From positions 248,001 to 312,000 of the forward strand of contig NZ_QJVD01000001.1 in NCBI RefSeq assembly GCF_003219815.1: DNA of 64,000 bases, in the 5' to 3' direction. This document shows positions 52,108-59,976 of the stretch, one piece after another. The stretch is from Arthrobacter livingstonensis (GTDB taxonomy: Bacteria > Actinomycetota > Actinomycetes > Actinomycetales > Micrococcaceae). Every line of letters begins with the position of its first letter. The stretch's first letter is position 1. A model generated the notes under the pieces. That model saw only the letters and a program-made list of their open reading frames with translations. It made no database searches and had not been told where the DNA came from. The position numbers were made by a program, and so were the translations under genes.

Positions 52108-53046
52108 ATGATGGTGTCGAGATCAATGTCCATTGGAGTTGAGGCTTGGTGTTTTCGCGTGCTCGGCCACGGCACCCTCACATCGTTGCGTGCCGAAGCT
52201 GGCGGTCAAATGTCACGTCAATTCCGCTACGACTCCGACGAGCAAGGCGCTGTTGCCGTCAAAGTCCGATCTGATTCCACCGACAGGATCAGTCGGTGCC
52301 TTCAAATTCAGCGCATTGCAGCGGATACCGGCTTCCCGTGCGCGCGGCCACTGACCGGAGCTGACTTCCTCGAACCGGGTTTAGTGATCAGTGCTGAGAC
52401 ATGGCTTGCTGGCGGTGAAATGCATTCCGGTGGCGAGGTTTCCTTTGCCGAGCGGTCCGCCAAACTCTTGGCGGACCTGATGGAGATTCTTGAATCACAG
52501 TCCCCAACCGGGCTTGGCGCACCGCCTCCGTGGATGCACTGGAATCCTCCAACGGGCGGCTTGTGGCCACGAAATCCAGGGGTAGACGCCATGGACCAAG
52601 ACCTCGTGCCCGAGCACGTGCATGCTATTGCCCGTTCCGTATCGCACCGACTGGCACAAGAAGTCTTACCCCTAGTTATTGGGCACGGTGACTGGGAGAG
52701 CCAAAATCTTCGTTGGCAGGAGGACCTCCCGTGGGCGGTCCACGATTGGGACAGCCTCGTCGCCCTCCCAGAAGCAGCCATTGTCGGTGCAGCATCCGGC
52801 GCCTTTACCAGCACCGCCATCCCAACGCTGGCAACCATAGAAAGCTCGGAAAGATTCATCGACTCCTACCAGCAGGCGCGGCGTAGGCAGTTTACCCAGG
52901 AAGAGCAGGAGGTTGCCTGGGCCGCGAGCCTGTGGCCCGCACTGCATAACGCCCGCGGTGAAAGTCTCTTCCAATCCCCGCCGGTCGCACTGGATGCACT
53001 CACACAACAAGCATCCGAACGACTCAGACTCGCCGGCGCCCCGTAA
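52108..53046 (+). CDS. Aminoglycoside-phosphotransferase-fold protein
   Basis: 312 aa, start uncertain (ATG 52210 also possible). The C-lobe motifs are clear: the catalytic loop VIGHGDWESQNLRW (Brenner motif H-x-D-x-x-x-x-N) and the metal site VHDWDSLVALP. It probably phosphorylates a small molecule; whether it gives antibiotic resistance cannot be told. Its stop codon lies inside a GTTC-core palindrome. Confidence 0.75.
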   Translation: MMVSRSMSIGVEAWCFRVLGHGTLTSLRAEAGGQMSRQFRYDSDEQGAVAVKVRSDSTDRISRCLQIQRIAADTGFPCARPLTGADFLEPGLVISAETWLAGGEMHSGGEVSFAERSAKLLADLMEILESQSPTGLGAPPPWMHWNPPTGGLWPRNPGVDAMDQDLVPEHVHAIARSVSHRLAQEVLPLVIGHGDWESQNLRWQEDLPWAVHDWDSLVALPEAAIVGAASGAFTSTAIPTLATIESSERFIDSYQQARRRQFTQEEQEVAWAASLWPALHNARGESLFQSPPVALDALTQQASERLRLAGAP

Positions 53047-53071
53047 ACCGTTCGGCTTGCGGGTTCCGGGG
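53039..53071. repeat. GTTC-core palindrome, copy k
   Basis: CCCCG and CGGGG close the structure, AA and TT, then CC and GG pair inside, loop GTTCGGCTTGC. The stop codon of the upstream gene is within it. Confidence 0.6.
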
Positions 53072-53128
53072 GATGACATTCAGCGTTGCGAAAAAGCCGC
53101 CATTTATCGCTGCGATCCACACACCTGG

Positions 53129-53476
53129 CTATGAACGGAGAAGAGTATCCGTAACGGTGACCGTGGAACTCGCCCGGACTTCGAGTAGTCCGACAAATCC
53201 ATTCGTTTCGCATTTGATCCGAAAAACCAAAACTCCCGCCTGAGACTCAATGGTCACGGTAGTCACGGCTTCACGGTCCATAGCCAGAATCGTTGATCCG
53301 CTGGAATGCCACCGAATAGAAATCGTGCATGCAACCCTGTCCCAGGTAAGCGATACGCGATTTTCATTCAACTCAGTTGTAGTGACCGTGCAGATCCAAG
53401 GTTCCTCACCAGCCAATACTTCGAGAGGCAGCAGGGCTAGGTCCTCGTCCAGGGGAACATATAAATTGCGGTACAT
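53129..53476 (-). CDS. Hypothetical beta-rich protein
   Basis: 115 aa from ATG 53476 (AAGGAG six to eight bases upstream). The protein is dominated by alternating beta segments (ICTVTTTELNENRVSLTWDR, VACTISIRW, VTTVTIESQAGVLVFRIKC). No family recognised. Only minus-strand gene in its block. Confidence 0.55.
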   Translation of the reverse strand: MYRNLYVPLDEDLALLPLEVLAGEEPWICTVTTTELNENRVSLTWDRVACTISIRWHSSGSTILAMDREAVTTVTIESQAGVLVFRIKCETNGFVGLLEVRASSTVTVTDTLLRS

Positions 53477-53619
53477 GGTCAGACTCCTTAAGCCCAACCC
53501 AGCTTATACATTCATGCGTTTGGAATCCGCCCGGGCCAACGATCTGGGGGCTGCGAAAAATCGCCCGTCGTCCTTCCCGTTCAAGGTTCCGCTATCGGTC
53601 GCTGATTAGGGGCCGATTC

Positions 53620-54294
53620 GTGGAGAATGAAGCTATGGAAAAGTTCATACGGCTCCTTGCTAACGACATTCTGGGTGACATCGGGCCTGGGCGCCGGTTG
53701 GTAGCAATCGACGGAGTCGACGGCAGCGGCAAGACATCCTTCGCCGCCAATCTGGCAGCCGTGATCCGGGACCGACCCGTAATCGTGATCCACGTCGATA
53801 ACTTCTTAAACCCCTCACCCGTCAGGCATGCCAAAGGACGCACCTCGCCCGAAGGCTTCTGGGAAGACACCTACAACTATGCGGCCCTGCACGACCAACT
53901 GCTCGCACCCCTCGGTTCGCACGGGGACGGTTTGTACTCGCCTGCATCCTACGACTCGAAGACCGATCGAGTGGCAGAGGTGGACACCATTCTGGCGCCG
54001 TCAAATGCCTTGGTCGTGGTGGAAGGCATGTTCCTGCACCGCGACGAACTCGCCACAAACTGGGATGCATCGATTTTCCTGGACGTCCCCTTCACCGAAA
54101 CTGCGGCGCGAATGGCGATCCGGAACGGCAGCAATCCCGACCCGGAGCACCCCACGATGCGCCGATACGTCGGCGGACAACGTCTGTACTTCCAAGCGGC
54201 ACGTCCTTGGGACCGTGCCACATTCGTCGTGGACAACGCCGACTTCACTTCACCCAGAACCATCCGCCCAGAAACGGCGTCAGCTGTCCGGTGA
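53620..54294 (+). CDS. Uridine-kinase-like P-loop NTPase
   Basis: 224 aa. Walker A IDGVDGSGKTSFA at about residue 35, HVDNFLNP at the position of the uridine-kinase DDF motif, VVVEGMFLHRDEL as Walker B and a lid region RMAIRNG. Phosphorylates a nucleoside or similar small molecule; substrate unknown. ATG 53635 is an alternative start. Confidence 0.8.
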   Translation: MENEAMEKFIRLLANDILGDIGPGRRLVAIDGVDGSGKTSFAANLAAVIRDRPVIVIHVDNFLNPSPVRHAKGRTSPEGFWEDTYNYAALHDQLLAPLGSHGDGLYSPASYDSKTDRVAEVDTILAPSNALVVVEGMFLHRDELATNWDASIFLDVPFTETAARMAIRNGSNPDPEHPTMRRYVGGQRLYFQAARPWDRATFVVDNADFTSPRTIRPETASAVR

Positions 54295-54321
54295 GGGTTA
54301 GTCTTTGAACATCGAGAAAGG

Positions 54322-54669
54322 ATGCAATTGGGAGCGATTTTAAGAGCACAGAATGAATCAGGCCAAACATGGGACGATCCGTCCGAAGATCTCCTCTTCA
54401 TGCTTATCGAGGACGTCGAACGCGGTGACGAGGCATTCTTGATCGTCGAAGATTTGGCCGATTCAACGGGGCAGACCTATGTTCAGTCCATCCGAATGAG
54501 TGACGGGACTTTTGATGTTGAGCGTCGTGAGGGAACCCCGGATCGGCACTACGCCACGAACGTGGCAGACATGCGAGTCGCACACGCTGTAGTCACTTCA
54601 TGGGCGTTCGATGCTGCACCCAAAGTCGAATCCCTCGTCTGGAGTCAACTCCGATTCGGCGATCAATAG
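54322..54669 (+). CDS. Hypothetical, immunity-protein-like outline
   Basis: 115 aa, acidic. LLFMLIEDVERGDEAFLIVE, YVQSIRMSDGTFDVERREG, NVADMRVAHAVVTSWAFD resemble the pattern of small Imm1-type immunity proteins, but this is only an impression. No toxin is adjacent. It follows the kinase gene by 27 bases. Confidence 0.5.
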   Translation: MQLGAILRAQNESGQTWDDPSEDLLFMLIEDVERGDEAFLIVEDLADSTGQTYVQSIRMSDGTFDVERREGTPDRHYATNVADMRVAHAVVTSWAFDAAPKVESLVWSQLRFGDQ

Positions 54670-54759
54670 TGCGAAGTGCCGATACGGATCCTTATCGCAG
54701 CTTCGATCCTTACGGGATTGCCCCGATGTAGCTTGACTTGACCATGAAGCGGCGACCCT

Positions 54760-54786
54760 GTCCCATAGAGCGTTCCCGTTAAAGAC
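54760..54786. repeat. GTTC-core palindrome, copy l
   Basis: GTCCCATAGAGCGTTCCCGT followed by AAAGAC, with GTC and GAC as outer arms. Confidence 0.5.
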
Positions 54787-54910
54787 ACGTCGGTGCTGTG
54801 CAGACGACTTGTAGAAATGACGTCTCCGAACCCGCAATCCACCGCCATGCTGACCTCGTTTTGCCCAGAATAGCGTGGATTGGGTCGCCCCTTGTGGCAC
54901 GATCAGGAAC

Positions 54911-55288
54911 ATGAGCCCTGAGCAAGAGATAGCCATTGACCTGACCGAGGATGAGCGCAGTCTCCTGTATCAGGGTCTTGCACAATGGGGCGGTCCGGCC
55001 AAAGGGACAGAACCCATGGCGGTTGCCATGGGTTTTAGTGGGGTGTCGAATTTATATAGTGTTGGCTATCGAATAGCCGGCGACATCCGGGCGGAACTAC
55101 CCCTGACCATCGCCGACTGGCGTCGCGCGGTGCTGGCCACCGAAGTCATGTTCGCCAGCGATATTGTTGGTGCCGGGCTCGAATGGCAGGGGATCACAGG
55201 CTGGGATGACCTGACAACTCTGCACCTCATCCGTTCCGTACAACGCAAAATCCTTCATGCAACCGCACCTATACTCCGCGGCGAATAA
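54911..55288 (+). CDS. Hypothetical protein
   Basis: 125 aa from ATG 54911 (AGGA upstream). Helical: IDLTEDERSLLYQGLAQWGG, LPLTIADWRRAVLATEVMFA, TTLHLIRSVQRKIL. No family recognised. Lies 21 bases before a DUF4304 gene in the same direction and may be co-transcribed with it. Confidence 0.6.
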   Translation: MSPEQEIAIDLTEDERSLLYQGLAQWGGPAKGTEPMAVAMGFSGVSNLYSVGYRIAGDIRAELPLTIADWRRAVLATEVMFASDIVGAGLEWQGITGWDDLTTLHLIRSVQRKILHATAPILRGE

Positions 55289-55309
55289 GATCCAACGACC
55301 CAAACTAAG

Positions 55310-56008
55310 GTGGCTGACTTGAATTCTGAAGTAGATAGGCCCTCGGGTACTCGTGCCGGTGGCGTCGACGGTGGTTCGATTCCGGGAGAACCCTGGGCTA
55401 TGACCTCGGCTATCGCAATCTTTCGCGACATGCTGAAATCCCAAATTGGCCCCATGATTCGGGAGCACGGCTTCCGCGGAACTGCCCCAACATGGCAAAT
55501 TCGGTCAGCCTATGGTGACTACGGGTCCGTCAATTTTCAAAGTTCATCCGAAACCACCCATGAACAAGTACTCTTCTACATCAACCTTGGCTATACCCCG
55601 CAGGCCTGGTTCGACTTCCAAAGCAATACCACTGGCGGCAAGCCCAAAAGAGGGTACGAGTTCCTGAAGGACCGACTCTATACAGACGACGAACCCCGGG
55701 CACTTGAAAATCAACGCTGGAGTATTACTGACCACGAGTCAGCGATAGAAACAGCACGTCGCGTGACCGACAGGCTTAACCAAGTCGGCCTCCCCCAGAT
55801 CAATAGTTGGCTAGATCCGTCTAACCGCATTAAACAACTAACGACTTTCAACAGCGACCTTGCCCGCGTCCTTATCCTCACCGACTGCGGCCCCAGTTCC
55901 GAGCTTGACGACGCGATAAAAGCCCTCAAGACCGGGCCGCTGAGCGACAGGCAACCTCTTGTCGACCAGGTGGTCAGGTGGGTTCAAGAGCGCACCGTAA
56001 ATAGCTAA
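55310..56008 (+). CDS. DUF4304-like protein
   Basis: 232 aa from GTG 55310, or 202 aa from ATG 55400. The core AIFRDMLKSQIGPMIREHGF, RGTAPTWQIR, and VNFQSSSETTHEQVLFYINL with GYTPQAW fit the DUF4304 pattern. Function unknown; common near toxin-antitoxin and defence genes. A GTTC-core palindrome begins 14 bases after the stop. Confidence 0.7.
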   Translation: MADLNSEVDRPSGTRAGGVDGGSIPGEPWAMTSAIAIFRDMLKSQIGPMIREHGFRGTAPTWQIRSAYGDYGSVNFQSSSETTHEQVLFYINLGYTPQAWFDFQSNTTGGKPKRGYEFLKDRLYTDDEPRALENQRWSITDHESAIETARRVTDRLNQVGLPQINSWLDPSNRIKQLTTFNSDLARVLILTDCGPSSELDDAIKALKTGPLSDRQPLVDQVVRWVQERTVNS

Positions 56009-56022
56009 CGCATGTAAACACC

Positions 56023-56049
56023 GTCCCGCAGAGGGTTCCCGCTACGGAC
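56023..56049. repeat. GTTC-core palindrome, copy m
   Basis: GTCCCGCAGAGGGTTCCCGC followed by TACGGAC. GTCC-GGAC and GGG-CCC pair around TT. It is 60 bases from the Tn3-type repeat at 56109. Confidence 0.65.
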
Positions 56050-56108
56050 AGGCTCTGGTGGCTTCCATCGGCAAGCTGTAGTCCAGTGGCTACTTGGCTC
56101 AACTCGCC

Positions 56109-56146
56109 TTTAGCGTGCGATTTTTCCCGTTTTCTGCGGCGACCCA
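56109..56146 (-). repeat. Tn3-family inverted repeat, right-type
   Basis: The inverse reads GGGTCGCCGCAGAAAACGGG then AAAAATCGCACGCTAAA, with the outermost G changed. Third right-type copy; no facing left copy was found between 33 and 56 kb. Confidence 0.8.
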
Positions 56147-56151
56147 TCTTT

Positions 56152-56195
56152 GACATCCTCCCCTCCCTTTCGGAAGGGGACTCCTTAGGCTGCTT
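56152..56195 (+). mobile_element. Possible IS200/IS605 right-end remnant
   Basis: TTTGACATCCTCCCCTCCCT, then TTCGG and AAGGGG-ACTCCTTA, gives a small stem-loop with the look of IS605-type 3' ends found downstream of tnpB. No tnpA or tnpB is visible. It directly abuts the Tn3-type repeat. Confidence 0.4.
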
Positions 56196-56343
56196 GCGCG
56201 GCTTGTAGGTTGGCGCTGTAACCGCTCGAAGGGTTCAAAGGTGGTTGCGTAGCCCAGTTGATAGACGCAGGAAAGGCAACACCATGTAGTTGCGGGGTGG
56301 CCTTTCTATTTTGCTGGGGCTGCTTCTTGGAGCGGGAGGTGTT

Positions 56344-57228
56344 TCAGATTCCGAAGTCGTTGCTCCGGGGCTCGGCTGGCTCCGCGGCTTCGTCGTTCAA
56401 CGCGTGCTCTGCCAGACCATGCAGGTCAAGCTTCATGTTCCGCAGCTCGGAGAAACGAACGTGTGCAGGTTTCTGTTCAGAACTGGGATTTTCGGCTCCC
56501 GGAACTGCACAGGAGGTTGTGAATGCCATCAGCTGCGTCGCATCGTTGCTTTGGAAGAGCTCGTCGAGGGCGACGTTGAACTCCAGCCGGCGCGAGTTCG
56601 GAATGTTCACAGCGTCGAAGCCGTGGGCCATCAATTCTCCGGCCATCATCAGCCTGGCAGTGCGTTTGTTGCCATCAAAGTAGTACTGGGTCCGCGTCGC
56701 TGCGGCGTTGTATACCAGGGCCCGCACTCTTGGGTCCTGAATCTCTGCCAGCCGTTCCATAAGCAGCTTCCAGCGCCCCGGCAGCTCCGCCTGGGGGATC
56801 CCGTCGACGTAGCCGCCGTTCGTGAGCCGCACAGTGCCACCGCCCTGGACAGAGCCTTCGCCGCGGAAGTGACCTGACTCGATGGCTTCGTGCCGGGCCA
56901 CCTGGGCATGGACGTGATCAGAGTTGGCTTTGTTGAGCTGAAACTCATCCTTACCGACAAGTTCGTCGACCAGGCTGTATCCCTCGCTGAGTGCCAGGAT
57001 CTGCTGCTCTTCTTCGGTTGTCCTGCCGTGGACTGTGGCTCCATTGAGGAGTTCGCGCACCTCGGCGAGCGTGAAGGTGTTGCCTTCCAGCGCTGCGGCG
57101 TTCCAGATCAGATCAGGGAGTGCAGCACGGAATCTATGTCGCGCCTTCTCGGTGCCGATATGCCGGATGCGCTCCAAATCGACCCGGGAGAGGTCCCAGC
57201 TGATGCTCTTGCGCATGTCGCGGGTCAT
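56344..57228 (-). CDS. Fic-family protein with altered active site
   Basis: 294 aa. The Fic core is visible: ALEGNTFTLAEVRELLNG, GYSLVDELVGKDEF, GIPQAELPGRW and the catalytic-loop region QYYFDGNKRTARLMMAGELM at 181-200. The invariant catalytic His of the HxFx(D/E)GN(G/K)R motif is Gln181 here, so classical AMPylation is doubtful. The upstream inhibitory motif lacks its Ser/Thr (AAALEGN). A VbhA-like antitoxin gene lies upstream on the same strand. It may be an inactivated toxin or have another activity. Confidence 0.82.
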   Translation of the reverse strand: MTRDMRKSISWDLSRVDLERIRHIGTEKARHRFRAALPDLIWNAAALEGNTFTLAEVRELLNGATVHGRTTEEEQQILALSEGYSLVDELVGKDEFQLNKANSDHVHAQVARHEAIESGHFRGEGSVQGGGTVRLTNGGYVDGIPQAELPGRWKLLMERLAEIQDPRVRALVYNAAATRTQYYFDGNKRTARLMMAGELMAHGFDAVNIPNSRRLEFNVALDELFQSNDATQLMAFTTSCAVPGAENPSSEQKPAHVRFSELRNMKLDLHGLAEHALNDEAAEPAEPRSNDFGI

Positions 57229-57365
57229 TGTCTAGACCACCTTCGTACTGTCTCGGTTGATGCGTGTTTAAATTCTCAGCCTAGGCCGATGTGGTCCAAG
57301 GGCATCAGTTTCAGTGACGCAAATTGCAAGGAACTGTTGGTATTGTCAGCCACCCTATGTCGTGC

Positions 57366-57440
57366 TCAGGCCAGAAGCGTGTAGCCTTCACGCCAATGTA
57401 GGCTGAATCGGGCGAGGCCACCTGTTGAATCTCTCAGCTG
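57366..57440 (-). pseudogene. C-terminal relic of a RES-domain toxin gene
   Basis: The minus strand encodes TPQLRDSTGGLARFSLHWRE and a short tail before TGA. This matches the end of the intact RES protein at 58050 (LPELQEAFTRFGLHWHEG). Only this tail survives. Confidence 0.5.
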
Positions 57441-57495
57441 CGGCGTCTGGCCCGTGCCGCGAAGACGTCAAGCGCAGCGAGGATCTCCGGCGCCG

Positions 57496-57533
57496 GCCAT
57501 ACCAAAGGCTATGCGTCTAGCCTTTGGTATGGC
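57496..57533. terminator. 15-bp perfect stem downstream of vbhA-like gene
   Basis: GCCATACCAAAGGCT and AGCCTTTGGTATGGC around an eight-base loop, 53 bases beyond the stop of the antitoxin gene. No T run. Confidence 0.65.
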
Positions 57534-57585
57534 GCGGGTTCAGTACCTTTAGATGGACTCTGGAAGCAGAAGCAGTAGTTGCTGA

Positions 57586-57945
57586 TCAGCCGCGGGCTTG
57601 GTGCACGACGAGGTTGCCGTCGTCGTCGATTTCCGAGTAGGAATCTCCAGCTGCAGTAATTTCCTCTTCGTAGTTCAGTCCATCGCGCAGAGCGGTCATG
57701 CTGTCAGCCCATTGCTCACGAACGATCGCCTGCTCCTGCTCACCGAGCGAGTCATAGGAATCAGTGCCAGCCAGGACCCCGGCAACAGCCTCGTCGCCTG
57801 TCAGTTTGCCAGCTGCGACCTGGCGGGCCAGTTCTCGCGCTTGCAGGTCAGTGACTGTGTGGCCTGCTGCCCCAAGGGCAGCATCGGCAAAGGCGATCCG
57901 ACGATTGATCTCGGCGTCGCTGACTCTGTCGTCGTTGGTGCTCAT
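57586..57945 (-). CDS. VbhA-like antitoxin domain protein
   Basis: 119 aa from ATG 57945 (GGAGAC upstream). Residues about 14-55 (INRRIAFADAALGAAGHTVT, DLQARELARQVAAGKLTGDE) match the three-helix VbhA antitoxin fold that inhibits Fic toxins. The acidic C-terminal extension ends in a DDDGNLVVHQ beta hairpin. It lies 357 bases upstream of the Fic gene with a terminator-like stem between, so they need not form one transcript. Confidence 0.7.
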   Translation of the reverse strand: MSTNDDRVSDAEINRRIAFADAALGAAGHTVTDLQARELARQVAAGKLTGDEAVAGVLAGTDSYDSLGEQEQAIVREQWADSMTALRDGLNYEEEITAAGDSYSEIDDDGNLVVHQARG

Positions 57946-58049
57946 CGGTGTCTCCAATGCACTGGGTCAGTATTAGGTAGTGGGTTTCAGTCTGCCGGTA
58001 AGGCTCGGTTTATACATGCGGGTCTTCCACGGGGCCTGTGCCGAAGTGT

Positions 58050-58799
58050 TCAGCCTTCGTGCCAATGCAGGCCGAATCGAGTGAATGCCTCCTGCAGCTC
58101 GGGCAGGACTGGATGGACCCTGGCCGGCTCGCTCGAAGGCTGGATGAGGGGGCTTCGGGATGGGTCGCCAGCACGCTCAAAAACAGCCCAGACGCGGATC
58201 TCGTCCCCGTGGCGGGAATTGAACCTCACACCATCGACAACAGGGCTGCCTTGATCGTGGAGGTCGTACAGCCACCTGGCAATGGACCTGGTGAGCACGC
58301 GGTCGCGGGCGTCCTTCAGAAGCGCCGCGTCGACGTCGCCTGCGGCAAGACCATGCTGCGCGAATGGGTAGCGGGCGATCAGCGCAGCAATGCTGCGTGA
58401 ATGGGTAATGAAGCAGTACCGGCCACTCTGGTAAGTGGAGCTGTACTCTCGACCGTCCAGCCACCTGTAACCCACGGCGCCTTCGGGTGCCTCTGGGTAG
58501 CTGGCAATGCTGCCGTCGTCGTCGACGATCTCGTCAAGCTCAGCAAGTAGCGGCAGGCAGGGCCGGAAGTGGGCGAGCAGTTCGAGGAAGCAGCCCAAAA
58601 GGCTCTCAGCTGTATAGATTGTGCGGAACTCGCCCAGCTGGTCGTCCCAACGGCCACCGAACAGCCCCTGGTCGTCGGCGTAGGCCCACGGTGGCCACGC
58701 CCAGAGGTCAGGCGCGTAGCCGATGCGCCAGACCTGGGTTGGTTCCGCCGAGTTCTCTATCTCCAGCGCAGGACTTGTTTCTGGCTCGGGGCTGCTCAT
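58050..58799 (-). CDS. RES-domain toxin
   Basis: 249 aa. The RES pattern is present: VWRIGYAPDLWAWPPWAY, GLFGGRWDDQLGEFRTIYTA, ESLLGCFLELLAHFRP, YRWLDGREYSSTYQSGRYCF, and a C-terminal GVRFNSRHGDEIRVWAVFE. RES toxins (MbcT, ParT, Xre-RES) modify or degrade NAD or modify proteins. It overlaps the antitoxin stop by four bases. Confidence 0.85.
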   Translation of the reverse strand: MSSPEPETSPALEIENSAEPTQVWRIGYAPDLWAWPPWAYADDQGLFGGRWDDQLGEFRTIYTAESLLGCFLELLAHFRPCLPLLAELDEIVDDDGSIASYPEAPEGAVGYRWLDGREYSSTYQSGRYCFITHSRSIAALIARYPFAQHGLAAGDVDAALLKDARDRVLTRSIARWLYDLHDQGSPVVDGVRFNSRHGDEIRVWAVFERAGDPSRSPLIQPSSEPARVHPVLPELQEAFTRFGLHWHEG

Positions 58800-59194
58800 C
58801 CGACGTAAGCGAATGCCTTGGCTGCGACAATGACATCCCGAGCGCCCTTCATCGGTTCAACCTCGCGCAGGACGTGTGCCGGCGCGTCGTCATTGAGCGC
58901 GGGGTTTATCCCCTTGAACCAGGACTGCACCGTCGTCGCGTCGTAGCGCTCTCTCAGCAACGCGGCAGCGTGGAAGGCGTGGCGCAGACGCTCTTGGTCG
59001 ACCTCGCCGGGTGCCCCTGTTCCCTCGGCCCAATTCGACACAGATCGAGCAGACTTCACGCCACCGATGTAGGCGACCAGGCGCACTCCGAGCATCTCGC
59101 GCAGTTGCGACACCAGCTCAGTGAACGCGAGCCCGACAGATTCATCGGATGCACCTAGACCTGGTCGTTGATCGGGCTTCATTACGGTTGTCAT
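58796..59194 (-). CDS. MbcA/ParS-type antitoxin
   Basis: 132 aa. SQLREMLGVRLVAYIGGVKS, ARSVSNWAEG, RLRHAFHAAALLRERYDATT, VQSWFKGINPALNDDAPAHV and VIVAAKAFAYVG are the conserved blocks of antitoxins paired with RES toxins. It precedes the toxin gene and is coupled to it, the standard order. A second relic of this family lies at 61262. Confidence 0.85.
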   Translation of the reverse strand: MTTVMKPDQRPGLGASDESVGLAFTELVSQLREMLGVRLVAYIGGVKSARSVSNWAEGTGAPGEVDQERLRHAFHAAALLRERYDATTVQSWFKGINPALNDDAPAHVLREVEPMKGARDVIVAAKAFAYVG

Positions 59195-59357
59195 AGTCCA
59201 ATTGTAGGTCAGATCGCAGGTTGAATCTATAGTGAAAATGCACCTAAAAACGCAGGTGAAAGCGCTGATAGATTAATCAAGCGAGATGTTGGGTCGATTG
59301 ACTCCGTACTGAAAAACCCCGAGAAAGTGCCCGGAGCAATCGAGCGCATCAGAGCGG

Positions 59358-59564
59358 TTAGGTGGTGCACGCGCCCTTGATATAGTCAATCGGCTGTGCG
59401 AGCTCCAGCACACCCTCGCTTCGAAAGCGCTGGTCATCATCTGTGGCCAACGTGAAGGTGCCGTAAACACCTGAGAGAGCATCTGCGACCAGGGTTCCGG
59501 TTGTCCGCATCTTGTATTTGGGATCTACCAGCGTCACACGTGTTCCTGCCAAAAGTCGGCTCAT
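59358..59564 (-). CDS. Small hypothetical protein
   Basis: 68 aa. An SH3-like small beta protein by outline (GTRVTLVDPKYKMRTTGTLV, GTFTLATDDDQRFRSEGVLE). Its ATG overlaps the stop of the upstream frame as ATGA, so it was the second gene of an operon whose first gene is now frameshifted. Confidence 0.55.
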   Translation of the reverse strand: MSRLLAGTRVTLVDPKYKMRTTGTLVADALSGVYGTFTLATDDDQRFRSEGVLELAQPIDYIKGACTT

Positions 59565-59815
59565 GACGTGCTCGATTCTGTGCTGCCAGTTCCGCCAGTC
59601 ATCTGGGCCCGGAACGCCTCGAACAGTGCCTGATGGTCCAGCTGGCCGCGGGTGATGTCCGCTATGGCCGTCTGGACGTCGTCAGGGGTGCCGTACATGG
59701 CTGTGCCGTACAGGTCCAGTGCACAGGGTCTCCGAGGCCCACTTCAGGGTCGTCTCACCGGTGGAGTAGCTGTGAGGGGTCTGATCCACGGTGCTCAGGT
59801 CAATGGTGGCTGTTA
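59561..59815 (-). pseudogene. Frameshifted small gene upstream of 59358
   Basis: Two frames read as one protein: TATIDLSTVDQTPHSYSTGE and TTLKWASETLC, then after one extra base LDLYGTAMYGTPDDVQTAIA and DITRGQLDHQALFEAFRAQM. The shift is near 59720. No start codon was found at the 5' side. The last 45 codons could still be translated from ATG 59698. Confidence 0.5.
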
Positions 59816-59976
59816 GGCGTCAGCCAAAAAAGAGAATCCACCCGGATGGCCCGGATGGAGCCACTCTCTTCTTGCTCTCTCGTTGGGACGGACAGCGGCT
59901 GGATTACTGGTTAGTGACAACGGCACAGTGGCCGGTTAGCCTAACGGCAAGTTCACCAGCGAGGAGGACATGACGT

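Noticed and set aside
41500-56049. Interpretation of the palindromes as classical integron attC sites
   Set aside because: No consistent RYYYAAC and GTTRRRY core pairs at the ends, lengths are only about 26-33 bases, and no integron-type integrase is present. Kept as an unnamed cassette-like or REP-like family instead.
56220-56270. tRNA-like GGGTTCAAA string considered as the far attachment site
   Set aside because: Only nine bases agree with a T loop, the acceptor end is absent and no cloverleaf can be drawn.
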